Assembly (NCBI GenBank): GCA_037127315.1
Contig: JBBBDQ010000330.1
Span: 4,155,501-4,219,500 of the forward strand
Length of the DNA stretch: 64,000 nt
Reading direction: 5' to 3'
From: Ascarosepion bandense
Lineage: Eukaryota > Mollusca > Cephalopoda > Sepiida > Sepiidae
Under the pieces are notes generated by a model that searched no databases, had not been told where the DNA came from, and saw nothing but the letters and a program-made list of their open reading frames with translations. A program made the position numbers and the translations under genes. Positions 12,810 to 23,871 of this stretch are shown piece after piece. Numbering within the stretch: the first letter of the stretch is position 1; each line of letters starts with the position of its first letter.

Positions 12810-13460
12810 CAGTATTTATCTATACTTCTGAGATGAGGTAGTATTTGCACTATTTACATTGTTCAGACTATCATCCTCATCTTTATTGCCATGTTTTCTC
12901 TCTATAGGATGAAATTATAAATAATGGAAACTATGTAAACTTAAAGAGTCAGTGCATATGCTAGGCTACAAAATCTGCTAAGTCGACAAAGCATAGAAAT
13001 GAATACGGTATGGGATATAGTAATATAGAGTGCTAGAGAAAATTATTAGAGGTCAAAAGACTGCAATATGAGCTCTGGTAAAAAAAAAAAATGCTAGAGA
13101 AAATCATTAATATCAAAATTTGTAATACGAACTCTGGTAAAAAAAAATAGTTACTGAGACATTAGGCTTATAAGTCCCAGAAATTCACATGGCCCAGTGG
13201 ATATAGATGTTGGTTAATTCCAGTGACAAAGAGTTGTGAATTCAATACCAGGCTACAGCAGTGGTGAACAAATAACTTTGAGAGTTAAGTGAAAGGGAGA
13301 TAACTACATGCTTAGCAGAAGTAATATCGCACATGGAATGAGAATGATATACTCCAGTGACAGTAATAAAGGGTTTGGTTTGAAATTTCAAACACCTGAA
13401 GAAAGCCAGAGAGTACAACAGCCTAAACTCAGAAGTATAGACAAGTATCAAAAGGTTGTT
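12810..13460 (+). mobile_element. PLE family 2, copy 1: right inverted arm
   Basis: Inverted partner of the 9168-9690 arm. Read on the plus strand it contains a tRNA-like patch (GGCCCAGTGGATATAGATG, then GTTGTGAATTCAATACC), the block AAAGGGTTTGGTTTGAAAT, and CTGAAGA at 13396-13402 followed by a complementary block ending in AGCC. An inner stretch (12830-12910) repeats the arm's terminal block in the opposite orientation. The arm therefore appears doubled, or is a solo arm nested against another. Confidence 0.65.
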
Positions 13461-14453
13461 TTTTGTTTTCTTTTTACCTTTCTAATTAAGTTTTAATTGG
13501 ATTGTTTATTTTTCACGTTTTATTTCTTTCTTTTTTTTTTTTTTTTCCTGCTATTTGTAGGTAAAAATGGCAGTAATATGATCTGTCAATATTCAAACGC
13601 TTTGGTTACTGAGCTAAATTAAAAAACTGTCTGTTTGAAATTTATGGTATGCCTCATACCAGAAATTTCATTATTTGTTGTAAACTGAAAAGTTTACTAA
13701 ATGAGAAATAACCAAAACGAAGACTGGAAAATAAAATAGTAATTTTATGACGTCAACAAATTACAATACTTGCCAGCTGCATAAAGTAGATAACCACTGC
13801 TGGTGGTGAACTGCTAGACAACAATATAATGTCCCCCTCCCCCACACACATACAATAGTGCCCAACGTATTTATGAGTATTGGGCATACTCATTTATGTT
13901 TATAGGTACATACATACCATTATTATAGTTATCAAGCATGTTGATTATTGTTCTCTTTGTGATGAGCATGTAAATATTAAACAAAAAATACCCTAAAAAT
14001 GTTGTCATGTGACAAAGTTGGCCTGTTAAAAACAGTTGGAAATATTTTTTTAAAAAATCCAGTGATAATCAGTGTTATATAAAAAAAAACATTTTCTGTT
14101 ATAAAAGTAGATTATCCATTGAAATTTTAAGATTTTAACCCTGGAGGCATCTTTGCCAAACAAGAAGTTTATCCTGTCATTGCTGGTGACCCATGTTGCT
14201 GAATGATAATGCATTTGAGTTTCTTTGTTGTCATATCTTGTTAGGGCAACAGCCAAAATAACCTTGACTGAAATTGAAAATCCTGTTCTTGATTTAAAAC
14301 TTCAGTGGGAAAGCAATACTTATGAATAATGCAAAGTGTCAAAAGTTAACTAGTATGTTGAAGTTTACATGATGCATAGCTGAGATCAGCTTGCATGTTC
14401 AATTCAACTATTTGTTCTAGTTTTAAAATAGTTTATTTATTTTCAACTTTCAG
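13461..14453. other. receptor intron 1, right part
   Basis: AT-rich intron without recognisable genes or elements. It ends with a pyrimidine tract and CAG acceptor at 14451-14453. Confidence 0.55.
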
Positions 14454-14561
14454 AAATCTTCAGTAGTACTGTGATTCTAAATAACCTTACAGGAAATGAA
14501 TTATTACAGTGTAGCTATTTGGAATTGAAGTACATCATTGATTGGGCCAAGAAGGTGCCTG
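14454..14561 (+). CDS. nuclear hormone receptor, exon b (LBD helices 1-3)
   Basis: Exon of 108 nt bounded by CAG acceptor and GTAGGT donor, phase 1 at both ends, joining in frame to the exons on either side. It encodes EIFSSTVILNN followed by YLELKYIIDWAKKVP, then a split Gly. The WAKxxPGF block is the N-terminal half of the nuclear-receptor LBD signature in helix 3. Its Lys supplies one side of the coactivator charge clamp. The next intron contains the 37-bp minisatellite and a mariner. Confidence 0.92.
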
Positions 14562-15007
14562 GTAGGTATTTCTCAGCTGAAATTTCTTTTCTTTTTCAAT
14601 ACACTTGTCTGCTGATCTTTTAGACATATTAAGTAAAACTTTCAACACCATTAAATTATTTAAATTATTGTTTTATATTTATTTTTTCATTGTTGTTCAC
14701 AATTCTCTAGGCCTTCTTCAGGTGAATGGTAATTAGTGTTATAATGTCTTTAGACTATATAAAACCTCAGCCGAGCGACTACTACTTTTGCCTAGTATGC
14801 TATCTTGTTATTGAATGATTCCATCATGAACATGTAAATATGAATCACATAGTCATTTATGCTAACATCATGTCAGTTGTATTTATTTGCATTCTTGTTA
14901 ATGATATATGGCTGCTTTAATGTCAAGGCCCAAGTCATTCTTTTGCTGATGGATAGCAACCAAAATAGCCCAGTTCCAACAACATTTGTAGCAGGCATAA
15001 GTCCGTA
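14562..15007. other. receptor intron 2, left part
   Basis: No features recognised before the tandem array. Confidence 0.5.
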
Positions 15008-17232
15008 CTTTTAGCCTTACCCAATTAGCAATGGAAAGGTGCTGCTTTTAGCCTTACTCAATTAGCAATGGAGAGGTGCTGCTTTTAGCCTTACTCAATT
15101 AGCAATGGAGAGGTGCTGTTTTTAGCTCACTAATTAGCAATGGAGAGGCTGCTTTTAGCCTTACTCAATTAGCAATGGAGAGGTGCTGCTTTAGCCTGCA
15201 TTGTTCAATTAGCAATGGAGAGGTGCTGCTTTTAGCCTTACTCAATTAGCAATGGAGAGGTGCTGCTTTTAGCCTTACTCAATTAGCAATGGAGAGGTGC
15301 TGCTTTTAGCCTTACTCACTAGTAATGGAGAGGTGTTGCTTTTAGCCTTACTCAATTAGCAATGGAGAAGAAAATAAGCTAGGCTTTACTCAATTAGCAA
15401 TGGAGAGGTGCCGCTTAGCCTTACTCTCCAATTAGCAATGGAGAGCTGCTTTAGCCTTACTCAATTAGCAATGGAGAGGTGCTGCTTTTAGCCTTACTCA
15501 ATTAGCAATGGAGAGGTGCTTTTGCCTTACTCAATTAGCAATGAGGTGCTGCTTTTAGCCTTACTCAATTAGCAATGGAGAGGTGCTGCTTTTAGCTCCA
15601 CTACCAGCGGAGAGGTGCTGCTTTAGCCTTACTCAATTAGCAATGGAGAGGTGTTGCTTTTAGCCTTACTCAATTAGCAATGGAGAGGTGCTGCTTTTAG
15701 CCTTACTCAATTAGCAATGGAGAGGTGCTGTTTTTAGCCTTACTCAATTAGCAATGGAGAGGTGCTCTTTTAGCCTTACTCAATTAGCAATGAGGTGCTG
15801 CTTTTAGCCTTACTCAATTAGCAATGGAGAGGTGCTGCTTTTAGCCTTACTTCAATGGGGCAATGGAGAGGTGCTGCTTTTAGCCTTACTCAATTAGCAA
15901 AACAGAGGAGGTGCTGCTTTTAGCCTTACTCAATTAGCAATGGAGAGGTGCTGCTTTTAGCCTTACTCAATTAGCAATGGAGAGGTGCTGCTTTTAGCCT
16001 TACTCAATTAGCAATGGAGAGGTGCTGTTTTTAGCCTTACTCAATTAGCAATGGAGAGGTGCTGCTTTTAGCCTTACCCAATTAGCAATGGAGAGGTGCT
16101 CTTTTTAGCCTTACTCAATTAGCAATGGAGAGGTGTTTAAGCGGCCTTACTCAATTAGCAATGGAGAGGTGCTGCTTTTAGCCTTACTCAATTAGCAATG
16201 GAGAGGTGCTGCTTTAGCCTACTCAATTAGCAATGGAGAGGTGCTGCTTTTAGCCTTACTCAATTAGCAATGGAGAGGTGCTGCTTTTAGCCTTACTCAC
16301 TCAGCAATGGAGAGGTGCTGCTTTTAGCCTTACTCAATTAGCAATGGAGAGGTGCTGTTTTTAGCCTTACTCAATTAGCAATGGAGAGGTGCTGTTTTTA
16401 GCCTTACTTCAATTAGCAATGGAGAGGTGCTGCTTTTAGCCTTACTCAATTAGCAATGGAGAGGTGCTGCTTTTAGCCTTCACTAATTAGCAAATGGAGA
16501 GGTGCTGCTTTTAGCCTTACTCAATTAGCAATGGAGAGGTGCTGCTTTAGCCTTACTCAATTAGCAATGGAGAGGTGCTGCTTTTAGCCTTACTCAATTA
16601 GCAATGGAGAGGTGCTGCTTTTAGCCTTACTCAATTAGCAATGGAGAGGTGCTGCTTTTAGCCTTACCACTAGCAATGGAGAGGTGCTGCTTTTAGCCTT
16701 ACTCAATTAGCAATGGAGAGGTGCTGCTTTTAGCCTTACCTGTTTTGGCAATGGAGAGGTGCTGCTTTTAGCCTTACTCAATTAGCAATGGAGAGGTGCT
16801 GCTTTAGCCTTACTTCAATTAGCAATGGAGAGGTGCTGCTTAGCCTTACTCAATTAGCAATGGAGAGGTGCTGCTTTTAGCCTTACTCAATTAGCAATGG
16901 AGAGGTGCTGCTTTTTAGCCTTACTCAATTAGCAATGGAGAGGTGCTGCTTTTAGCCCACCACTGGCAATGGAGAGGTGCTGCTTTTAGCCTTACTCAAT
17001 TAGCAATGGAGAGGTGCTGCTTTTAGCCTTACTCAATTAAAGCAATGGAGAGGTGCTGTTTTTTTAAGCTCTTACTCAATTAGCAATGGAGAGGTGCTGC
17101 TTAGCCTTACTCAATTAGCAATGGAGAGGTGCTGCTTTTAGCCTTACTCAATTAGCAATGGAGAGGTGCTGCTTTTAGCCTTACTCAATTAGCAATGGAG
17201 AGGTGCTGCTTTTAGCCTTACTCAATTAGCAA
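15008..17232 (+). repeat. 37-bp minisatellite, about 60 units
   Basis: Head-to-tail tandem array. The 37-bp unit reads TGCTTTTAGCCTTACTCAAT followed by TAGCAATGGAGAGGTGC. The 2.2-kb length divided by 37 gives about 60 units. Most units are near-identical; a minority carry small indels or substituted patches (for example near 15190, 15600, 15850, 16740 and 16960). There are no spacers between units. Because 37 is not a multiple of 3 the array cannot encode a repeated peptide in one frame. The array runs directly into the left end of the mariner relic at 17233. Nearly every unit carries CAATTAGC, a homeodomain-type core. Confidence 0.97.
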
Positions 17233-18330
17233 ATTAGTTTACAAATTAGTTATTTAAGTGCAGCTACTGTTGCAAATTTTCGAAACAATGGAAGAATCTG
17301 AATTTCGTGTGTTGATAAAGCATTTCTCTCAGATGGGGAAAAAATTGTTCAAGCAAGGCAGTAGCTTGATATGTGTTATTTGGTCTCTGCTCCATCGGAA
17401 ACAATGGCTAAGAGGTGGTGTTGTACGGACACAAATGATACTGAATGCTCAGGTTGCCCAAAATTGGCAGTTGTCTTGGAAGACAGAAAGAAAAAAAACC
17501 CCACAAACTTGTTTTGGCCGATCGTAAGTTGAAGTTGCGTGACATAACAGAGGTGTTGAACTTATCAGAAAGCAGTGTATTCACCATTTTTCCATGAAAA
17601 GGCTGTGTTCAAAATGGGTGCTGCGTTTGCTCTCAGTTGATAAAGAAATACAACACATCGAAGATTCATAGCAATCTTTGCAACTGTTTCAATGCAACAA
17701 GAATTTTTTGCATAAATATGTGACAATGGATGAAACATGGATCCACCACTTCACTCTGGAGTCAAATCAAAAGTCACCTGAGTGGACAACAGCAGGTGAA
17801 AGCCATCCAAAGCAACCATCAGCAGGCAAGATTATAGCCCTTGTATTTTGGGATATGCAAGGTATTTTGTTCATCAATTATTTTGAGAAAGGAAGAACCA
17901 TTAATAGTGAATATTATATGGCATTATTGATGCATTTGAAGGAAGAAATTGCCAAAAAATGGTCACAAGTCAATCACAACGATGGCAAAAGTACATGAAT
18001 TGCACTTTGAATTGCTTTCGCATCTATCCTATTCTTCAGATCTGGCCCCCAGCAACTACTGGCTGTTTGCAAACCTCAAAAGAATGTTCTAGGGAAAAAG
18101 ATTTGGCTCTAGTGATGAAGTGATATCGAAAACTGGGGCATATTTTGAGGCCAAAGACAATTCATTCTACATAAAAGGCATCATATTGTTAGAGAAGCAT
18201 TGGAATCAGTGTATCACCATAGAAGGAGACTGTTGATGAACAAAGTTGAATTTTGCCTAAAAGTTATTGTTTTATTAGTTAGACATGGGATTTATTGAGG
18301 GATGTGTTACTATGCTGTACACTCCTCTTA
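17233..18330 (+). mobile_element. mariner transposon relic with most of transposase
   Basis: Frames at 17284-17527 and 17678-17998 belong to one broken mariner transposase. The N-terminus reads MEESEFRVLIKHF, followed by helix-turn-helix remnants and LADRKLKLRDI across a frameshift. The catalytic region contains VTMDETWIHHFTLESN (first Asp), AGKIIALVFWD and INSEYYMALL. Remnants of SPDLAPS occur near 18035 and RWNQCITIEGDY near 18200-18230. The right end (GACATGGGATTTATTGAGG near 18284) looks like a degraded terminal repeat. The left end is lost into or overlapped by the minisatellite. Frameshifts and stops make it inactive. Confidence 0.88.
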
Positions 18331-18462
18331 CCCCAAAGAAAGTTTCTCTTAAGTTCAGATCTTTAAGATTTATTAGTTTTATTTGCAATCAAGGTACATG
18401 TGCACTATTTCAATATGAACTCTGTATTTGTGTACATATGAATCTCATGTATGCTTACATAC

Positions 18463-18483
18463 ACACACACACACACACACACA
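18463..18483. repeat. (CA)n microsatellite
   Basis: About ten uninterrupted CA dinucleotides in the receptor intron. Confidence 0.9.
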
Positions 18484-19484
18484 AATTCTTTTAAAATATT
18501 TGCAACTTTTTCATTTTAACTTTGAAATTGTTACTTATGAGAAATTTTTTTCTCACTGTGTTCTTTGTAGCACACTTAGTAAATGCCTACAGGAACAGGG
18601 TGGGTTGAAGTTGCACTAGTACAGTGTGTACCAAACTAGTTGTAGACAGGTCATTTGTGTAGTTTATTTAATATTCTCTGGGGGTTCCACCAATGTAACC
18701 TTAGGCACAGTCAATATCTACAATACATCAACAAAAAACTTAGATAGGAAGTTGGTTTTAATTGAAATTTTCATTACTTCAATTTGTTTCCAAAGATAAA
18801 ATGACTTTGAAAATTTTTACATAAGAAATAAAAACAAAATGAAGAAAGAAAACAAACAGAAATTTGTCCAAAACCTAATATGAAATGTGCAAGCAAAGAG
18901 ACAATTTTTACATATAAATAATAAACATGAGAAATACAGAAAACATTCCACAGTCAAATAATTGCTTACAAGACCTATCCAAGAAGTATTCAGGTATTTC
19001 TAATATTTATAAACAAAAGTCGGTGCCCTAGTCTCTTGAAACCTCTCACACTTATTTCCTCTGTTCCTTCCATTTTTCAACAGTCTGCAAAATTTTTCAG
19101 GATTTTTATGTCTCATTACATTACATTTACTTCAAACTAGTTTATGGTATTTTTAGCTTCAAAATGAACAAAATTCCATTGAGAGCCAATTTTGGACAGT
19201 AGAGCGGCTTACAAACCTTGGGTGATGCAAGGTTTTGTCAAAATAAACTCTTCACAAGATATGAAAAAGCCACACTACACAAACTGTTCTTGCTGCCAAC
19301 TGAGTGACCCGCTATGAGAGAGGGTCTGTTCATCCATGTGCACTAAGATTTCCTCTGATTGATTACCAACTGACATCAAAGTCACACAACCTGTACTTTG
19401 TTTTCAATATGGCTGGATATGTTTCAGACAGACCTTGTAAAATTATATAAGTATAAAAAGTGACCTTTTTGTTTTGTTTGGCAG
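18484..19484. other. receptor intron 2, right part
   Basis: No exon seen. A moderately complex stretch at about 19019-19440 (starting near GTCGGTGCCCTAGTCTCTTG) could be an unclassified DNA transposon fragment. I cannot assign it. Confidence 0.4.
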
Positions 19485-19569
19485 GGTTTCAGGATTTGTG
19501 TGTTATTGACCAGACTTCATTGTTGAAATCTTCATTCATGGAACTGAGTGTTCTTCGGTTATCATACAG
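19485..19569 (+). CDS. nuclear hormone receptor, exon c (LBD helices 3-5)
   Basis: Exon of 85 nt between CAG (19482-19484) and GTAGGT (19570), entering at phase 1 and leaving at phase 2. It encodes GFQDLCVIDQTSLLKSSFME and then LSVLRLSY. This is the core of the LBD signature (GFxxLxxxDQxxLLxxxxxE), which forms the floor of the coactivator groove and part of the ligand pocket. The split final codon makes Arg with exon d. Confidence 0.93.
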
Positions 19570-19625
19570 GTAGGTACATTGCATTTTTGTTTTGAATGCA
19601 AATAAGATGATTGTTCTTGGGCAAA

Positions 19626-19627
<2 letters not shown>

Positions 19628-19663
<36 letters not shown>
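19628..19663. repeat. long poly(T) tract
   Basis: About 35 consecutive T 60 bases after the exon c donor. It is possibly the tail of a lost minus-strand retroelement. Confidence 0.8.
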
Positions 19664-19666
<3 letters not shown>

Positions 19667-19937
19667 TGGCTTTTTACAGTCATGTTTTATGAGATTAATT
19701 TGATCCAGCCAAATACTGTAGGCAGTTACATGATCATTGACAGCTCATGAGGTAGATTTTCATGAAGTCCATTGCCAGGTATAAAGTGGGGTGGTCTTGA
19801 GTCACTAAAGTAGAGTTTGTAACCTTTTAACCCTATCACAGCCTCTGGTAACCCAAAGCACCACAAGTAGCAACGGATGTCAGCAAAGAGGAAAGTGAGA
19901 AGCGGAATGATACATTTCGGCCTCAGTTTAATGTGTA

Positions 19938-22805
19938 GGCTTTTTTTTTTTTTTTTTTAATTGTGTCACCCCAAGCAAGGCATTCCACTGCCACTATAGT
20001 GCAGGGGGTCACATAGAGGGATTGGGTATAGGAAATGTCAGAAGTGGGGGTGATAGACGACTTAGGATGTACATAGGGAGAGAGTGGGTGTGAGTTAGTG
20101 TGTTAGGTGTCAATTGACCTTACATTTAAACTTTTGTAGCTGTAGGGGAAGCAAGCATGTGGTAGGGAATTCCACAGGCGGGAAGTGCGAGGAAAGAAGC
20201 TGTTGGTGTAGAAATTGCGGTTACATTTCATCGGTTTCACTGTAAAAGGGTGGGACCTAGTTGCCAATCTAGTATCTTGTGCAAATTCACATCTAGGGAG
20301 CACCAGTGATTTAAGTTCGTCAGAGCAAAAGCCATGAAAGTATTTATAGAAGAGGCACAGGGAAGCCACGTCACACCGGTGAGAGAGATACTGCAGGCAG
20401 TCAGCCAAGTCGGTATCAATCACATTACAGATTCTTCGCTGTATTTTGTCAAGAACCCCAAGGAGAATAGAAGGGGCACCCGACCAGATGTGGCAGCAGT
20501 ACTCAATACACGGGTGGATGGTGGATTTATATAATTGCAGGATAGATTCAGGCGGAAAGAATTTCCGGGCCCTATACAAAGAGCTGACTTTTATAGCTGC
20601 GGATTTAGCAATGGATTTGATGTAGTCATTCCACTTGAGGTTCGCTGAGAGTGTCAGGCCAAGCAGGCATAGTGATTTACTCTCTGGGAGGCAACCCTGT
20701 TCCATGCTAATGGGAGGGTGGTGCGGTTGTCTATGGTGGTTAATTGACAGCAGCTTCGTTTTGGAAGAATTGAATTTTACGAGCCATTTCTTACCCCAAT
20801 CCACCACGGATTGGAGGTCCTTCTCAAGCTCGTCAGCGAGGTTCGCCTTGTCACCAACACCAGATTTTTGATTGAGGCGAGAGTAAACTGTGGTATCATC
20901 GGCGTACATGCCTACTTGTGATCTTATGGCATCGGGGAGATCATTGATATAGATTAGAAAGAGCGTAGGACCTAGGATAGAGCCTTGGGGTACACCCACG
21001 TTTGTAGAGTAGTTCTGGGAGGCATGTCTGTTTAATACCACCTTCAGTGTGTGGTTAGAGAGGAATGACCGGATTAAGTCCAACAAAAGTCCAGTTATCC
21101 CATAGCTTCGCAGTTTCCGTAGAAGGCCAGCATGCCATACTCTGTCAAATGCTTTAGAGATATCCAAGGCAACGGTTCGGGCTTCACCATTCTTGTCGAG
21201 AGCCTGGTATATATACTCAGTGATGGTCGTTAGCATATCAGCAGTGGACCTGGTGAAGCGGAAGCCGTACTGTTTGTCCGAAAGGAGCCCGTGGGCTGTG
21301 AGATGCTGAACGACCCCGGCATTGATAATGGCTTCGAACACTTTGCCGAAGATCAGAAGAAGGCTGATGGGGCGGTAATTTGCAGGGTCTGATGGTTCAC
21401 CAGTGTTCTTGAATATTGGAACCACAGAAGAAGACTTCCAACAAGCAGGAAAGCAGGAGGAAGATAGGCAGAGGTTGTAGAGTTTAGAAAGGATAGAGAA
21501 GAGTTCAGGGGCACAATTCTTCAAAACTATGATTGGGATTCCATCCCCACCACTCTCTTTGTGAGGGTCCAGTTTTGAGATTATGCTAGAGATCAGCGAG
21601 GGCGTGATGTGGACGTCATTCAATTGGGCCTCAGTTCTAGATGGGAAATCAGGTGTATGGATTCCAGAGTTGAATTGGTCGAGAATCTATGGGCAAAGCA
21701 TTCAGCCTTGTCTGCTGAGGAGGTGAGGACTTCAAACTCGTTTATTAGTGGGGGTATTGAGGACTTACTCTTGCTAAGCACGCATTTGCAGAGGCACCAG
21801 TAGTCTTTGGTATCGAACTTGGAGGATGCTATGCGCTGCTTCATCCTGGCAGCAAATAGCATCTTATCTTCATTAAGTATCTTTTTACACTTATTATGAG
21901 CTGAGGCGAAAAGGTGCCTGTTTTGGTCTGACACGTGGCTATGATAAAGCTGGAAGAAGTGATTCCGGTGGGCAATGGCGGCCAAGCAAGCGGGTGAGAA
22001 CCAGGGAGACGAATGGGATTTAAGCTGAAATTTCCTGGCAGGGATGAATGCATCGATGCCAGCCTTAACCCAGGAGACCTCTGATGCACAGTCTTTGATG
22101 GGGAGACTAAAAACATTGTTCCAAGTCACGGAACGAATCCCAGTCTGCTCGTTGATAGCAGTAGGATATTCTGTTGGTCTGGGTTTCTTGGGTAGGGGTG
22201 GAGTGGAACGAGATGTTGACAGAAACTACTGCGTGGTCAGAATTTACGAGCGGGCAGAGCTGTCTGGTGGGGCAAGAATTTGGGGTAGAAGTGAAGCAGA
22301 GGTCTAGTAGTGAGTACCTTCCGTTAGGGCTACTGGAGAAACGCGTGGGGAAGTCCACCACTTGCGTAAGGAATTGGGAGATTGAAAAATTAAAGGTGTG
22401 GACACCAGCCGGGTCGGTTACAGAGTTTTCCAGCCACTTAGTGTGGTGGGCGTTAAAGTTGCCAAACACGAAAATATGGGCAGATGGGTGCGAAGAAATG
22501 GCCTTGTCGATATTGTCAGAGATGCTGTCAAGTACCGAACAATCAGAGGAGGAGGGGAAGCGGTAGAGGAAGAAGAGATAGCTAACAGAGCTTAGAAGTT
22601 AGAGACGGAAGCACATGAAAGACTGGTCCAGGGATTCGAGAGATGTTACTCTAGCTAGGAGGAGGTGTTCACTGACATATACACCAAGCCCATGCATATG
22701 GACGTTGGAGTCCTTCCTGAAGAGGGGAAGGTAACCAGGAACATAGAACTCAGAGGAAGAGATAGACGGGTCAAGGTTAGTTTCACATAGGACTAAGATA
22801 TCAGC
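19938..22805 (-). mobile_element. LINE retrotransposon (Jockey/CR1-like), 5'-truncated
   Basis: Minus-strand non-LTR retrotransposon ending in poly(A) (T-run at about 19941-19960) after the family 3' signature CCTTGCTTGGGGTGACAC. From its 5' side it has the C-terminal part of an apurinic-type endonuclease (residues like VLCETNLDPSIS, GLGVYV, GNFNAHH, NSDHAVV), a linker, and a long reverse transcriptase. The endonuclease and linker are shifted into two other frames, and a stop lies near 22590, so the copy is dead. The usual GDFN catalytic Asp is Asn here (GNFN). The 5' end abuts the 5S-headed SINE at 22804. At least six truncated relatives lie elsewhere in the window. Confidence 0.92.
20103..21623 (-). 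pseudogene. LINE reverse transcriptase, long open segment
   Basis: A 506-residue open segment of the LINE ORF2. It includes the thumb-proximal NYRPISLL region (about residue 83), ALDISKAFDRVWH (motif A), GVPQGSILGPTLF (motif B) and MYADDTTVY (motif C). The YADD codons lie at 20906-20895. FNSSKTKLL and a C-terminal CNRNFYTNSFFPRTSRLWNS block follow. The first Met is only the first in this frame; the protein originally continued upstream through the frame at 22129-21620. It would copy element RNA at a nicked target site. Catalytic Asp residues are present, but the full polyprotein is broken upstream. Confidence 0.9.
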
Positions 22806-23095
22806 TTACGGGCACATCATGTTGCAACACCAGTTCTTGTAAGATTACCAAAGTTAAGCAATATCAAGCTTAGTCAGTATCAAGATTGATAACTGCTTGA
22901 GAATGCCAGGTGTTGTAAGCTTGGATGTGTGAGTGGTGTAATTGATAATGTCTTGGAATTGTTAACTGGAGGACTGAGTTCCAATTCCAGCTGGGTTCAT
23001 TATATTCATAACCTTTATGAATCCACCTTGTCTCCCCCAGCTAGGAGCTAATTAGTAAGACTTGTACCACTAAATCATTACTATCCACCACCCCA
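22804..23095 (+). repeat. 5S rRNA-tRNA composite SINE, copy 1
   Basis: Bases 22804-22921 match a complete 5S rRNA in order. They begin GCTTACGGGCACATCATG, continue with AAAGTTAAGCAA (internal control box A) and end with the region-C equivalent (TTGAGAATGCCAGGTG) and GTAAGCTT. A tRNA-like part follows directly: GGTGTAATTGATAATG as the A box and GAGTTCCAATTCCAG as the B box. Then comes a body with TTCATTATATTCA and CAGCTAGGAGCTAATTAG, the same body as the tRNA SINEs at 214 and 42643. It is diverged from functional 5S, so it is a retroposon and not an rRNA gene. It lies in the intron just upstream of receptor exon d. Confidence 0.85.
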
Positions 23096-23683
23096 CCTCC
23101 TCCCCAAAAAATTCTTACAATGTAAAAAAATATTTTCTGGCTTTAAATGACCTGCAAAGCTGTAAAAAATGAATGAATCACTCAATCTAATATGTAGTGC
23201 TGGAATGGTCAATACTGGTTTAAAACAAGACTGTTAAGATGACACTGACTGATATCCTGTGTCCCGTCTATTAACTCAAGAGTTGCTGCAGCTATTCATT
23301 GCCTCTGAGGAACATTGTTGTCGAAAAGATTAGGTCTGATTTCTGTGCCATTTGTAGTTGTTGGGCAATGCCTAGTGTGATATTAAACTTGCATGGCTTC
23401 AGCTTTGAGACAAGCAGAAGTATGTAGTTTAATGGAAAAAATATTATTTTATATAATGAATATGTATTTTTCAATGTTTTTTTGGGGGGTAGGGGTGAAT
23501 GCTCCTCCTCTCTCTTAATGAATTAAATGTATACTATAAACATTTTAGATCAAATTTTAGCTAAATGTGAAGCTATGGGCTTAATTGATCTAATCTTGTA
23601 TATAAATTATTTGGTTTCATTTGAAAAGAAAACCTTTGACTTAATTTTTACTTTACTTTGACACTTTTTTTTTTTTAACCTAG
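23096..23683. other. receptor intron 3, right end
   Basis: AT-rich with no recognisable element. It ends in a T-rich tract and TAG acceptor at 23681-23683. Confidence 0.55.
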
Positions 23684-23871
23684 ATCAATGGGCCTTGAAA
23701 ATGTGATAAAGTTTGCTGAAGGATTGCTGGTGCCTATAAACTATGCCACTAACATAGGTTGGGGCAATGAGTTAATCAATGCCTCGCTTGAGTTTTCTCT
23801 TCGGCTCCGAAGTATTCAACTTGACCATTCCGAATTTTGTATCCTCAATGCTCTTGTGCTCACATATCCAG
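23684..23871 (+). CDS. nuclear hormone receptor, exon d (LBD helices 6-9)
   Basis: Exon of 188 nt from TAG acceptor to GTAAGT donor; phase 2 in, phase 1 out. It encodes SMGLENVIKFAEGLLVPI, then NELINASLEFSLRLRSIQLD and HSEFCILNALVLTYP. The last part matches helix 8 of nuclear receptors (ExxxLKAxxL type). Two composite 5S SINEs flank it in the neighbouring introns. The helix 6-7 region does not closely match any subfamily I can name with certainty. Confidence 0.9.

Noticed and set aside
15008..17232. CRISPR-like array
   Set aside because: Units are contiguous without variable spacers, and the locus is a eukaryotic intron; it is a minisatellite.
20103..21623. Longest open frame (506 aa) as a host gene
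   Set aside because: It has all motifs of a non-LTR reverse transcriptase, a poly(A) tail and many truncated relatives in the window; it is a LINE.
22804..22921. Functional 5S rRNA gene
   Set aside because: Diverged at many conserved positions and fused to a tRNA-like and SINE body; the second copy at 24326 shows the same fusion.
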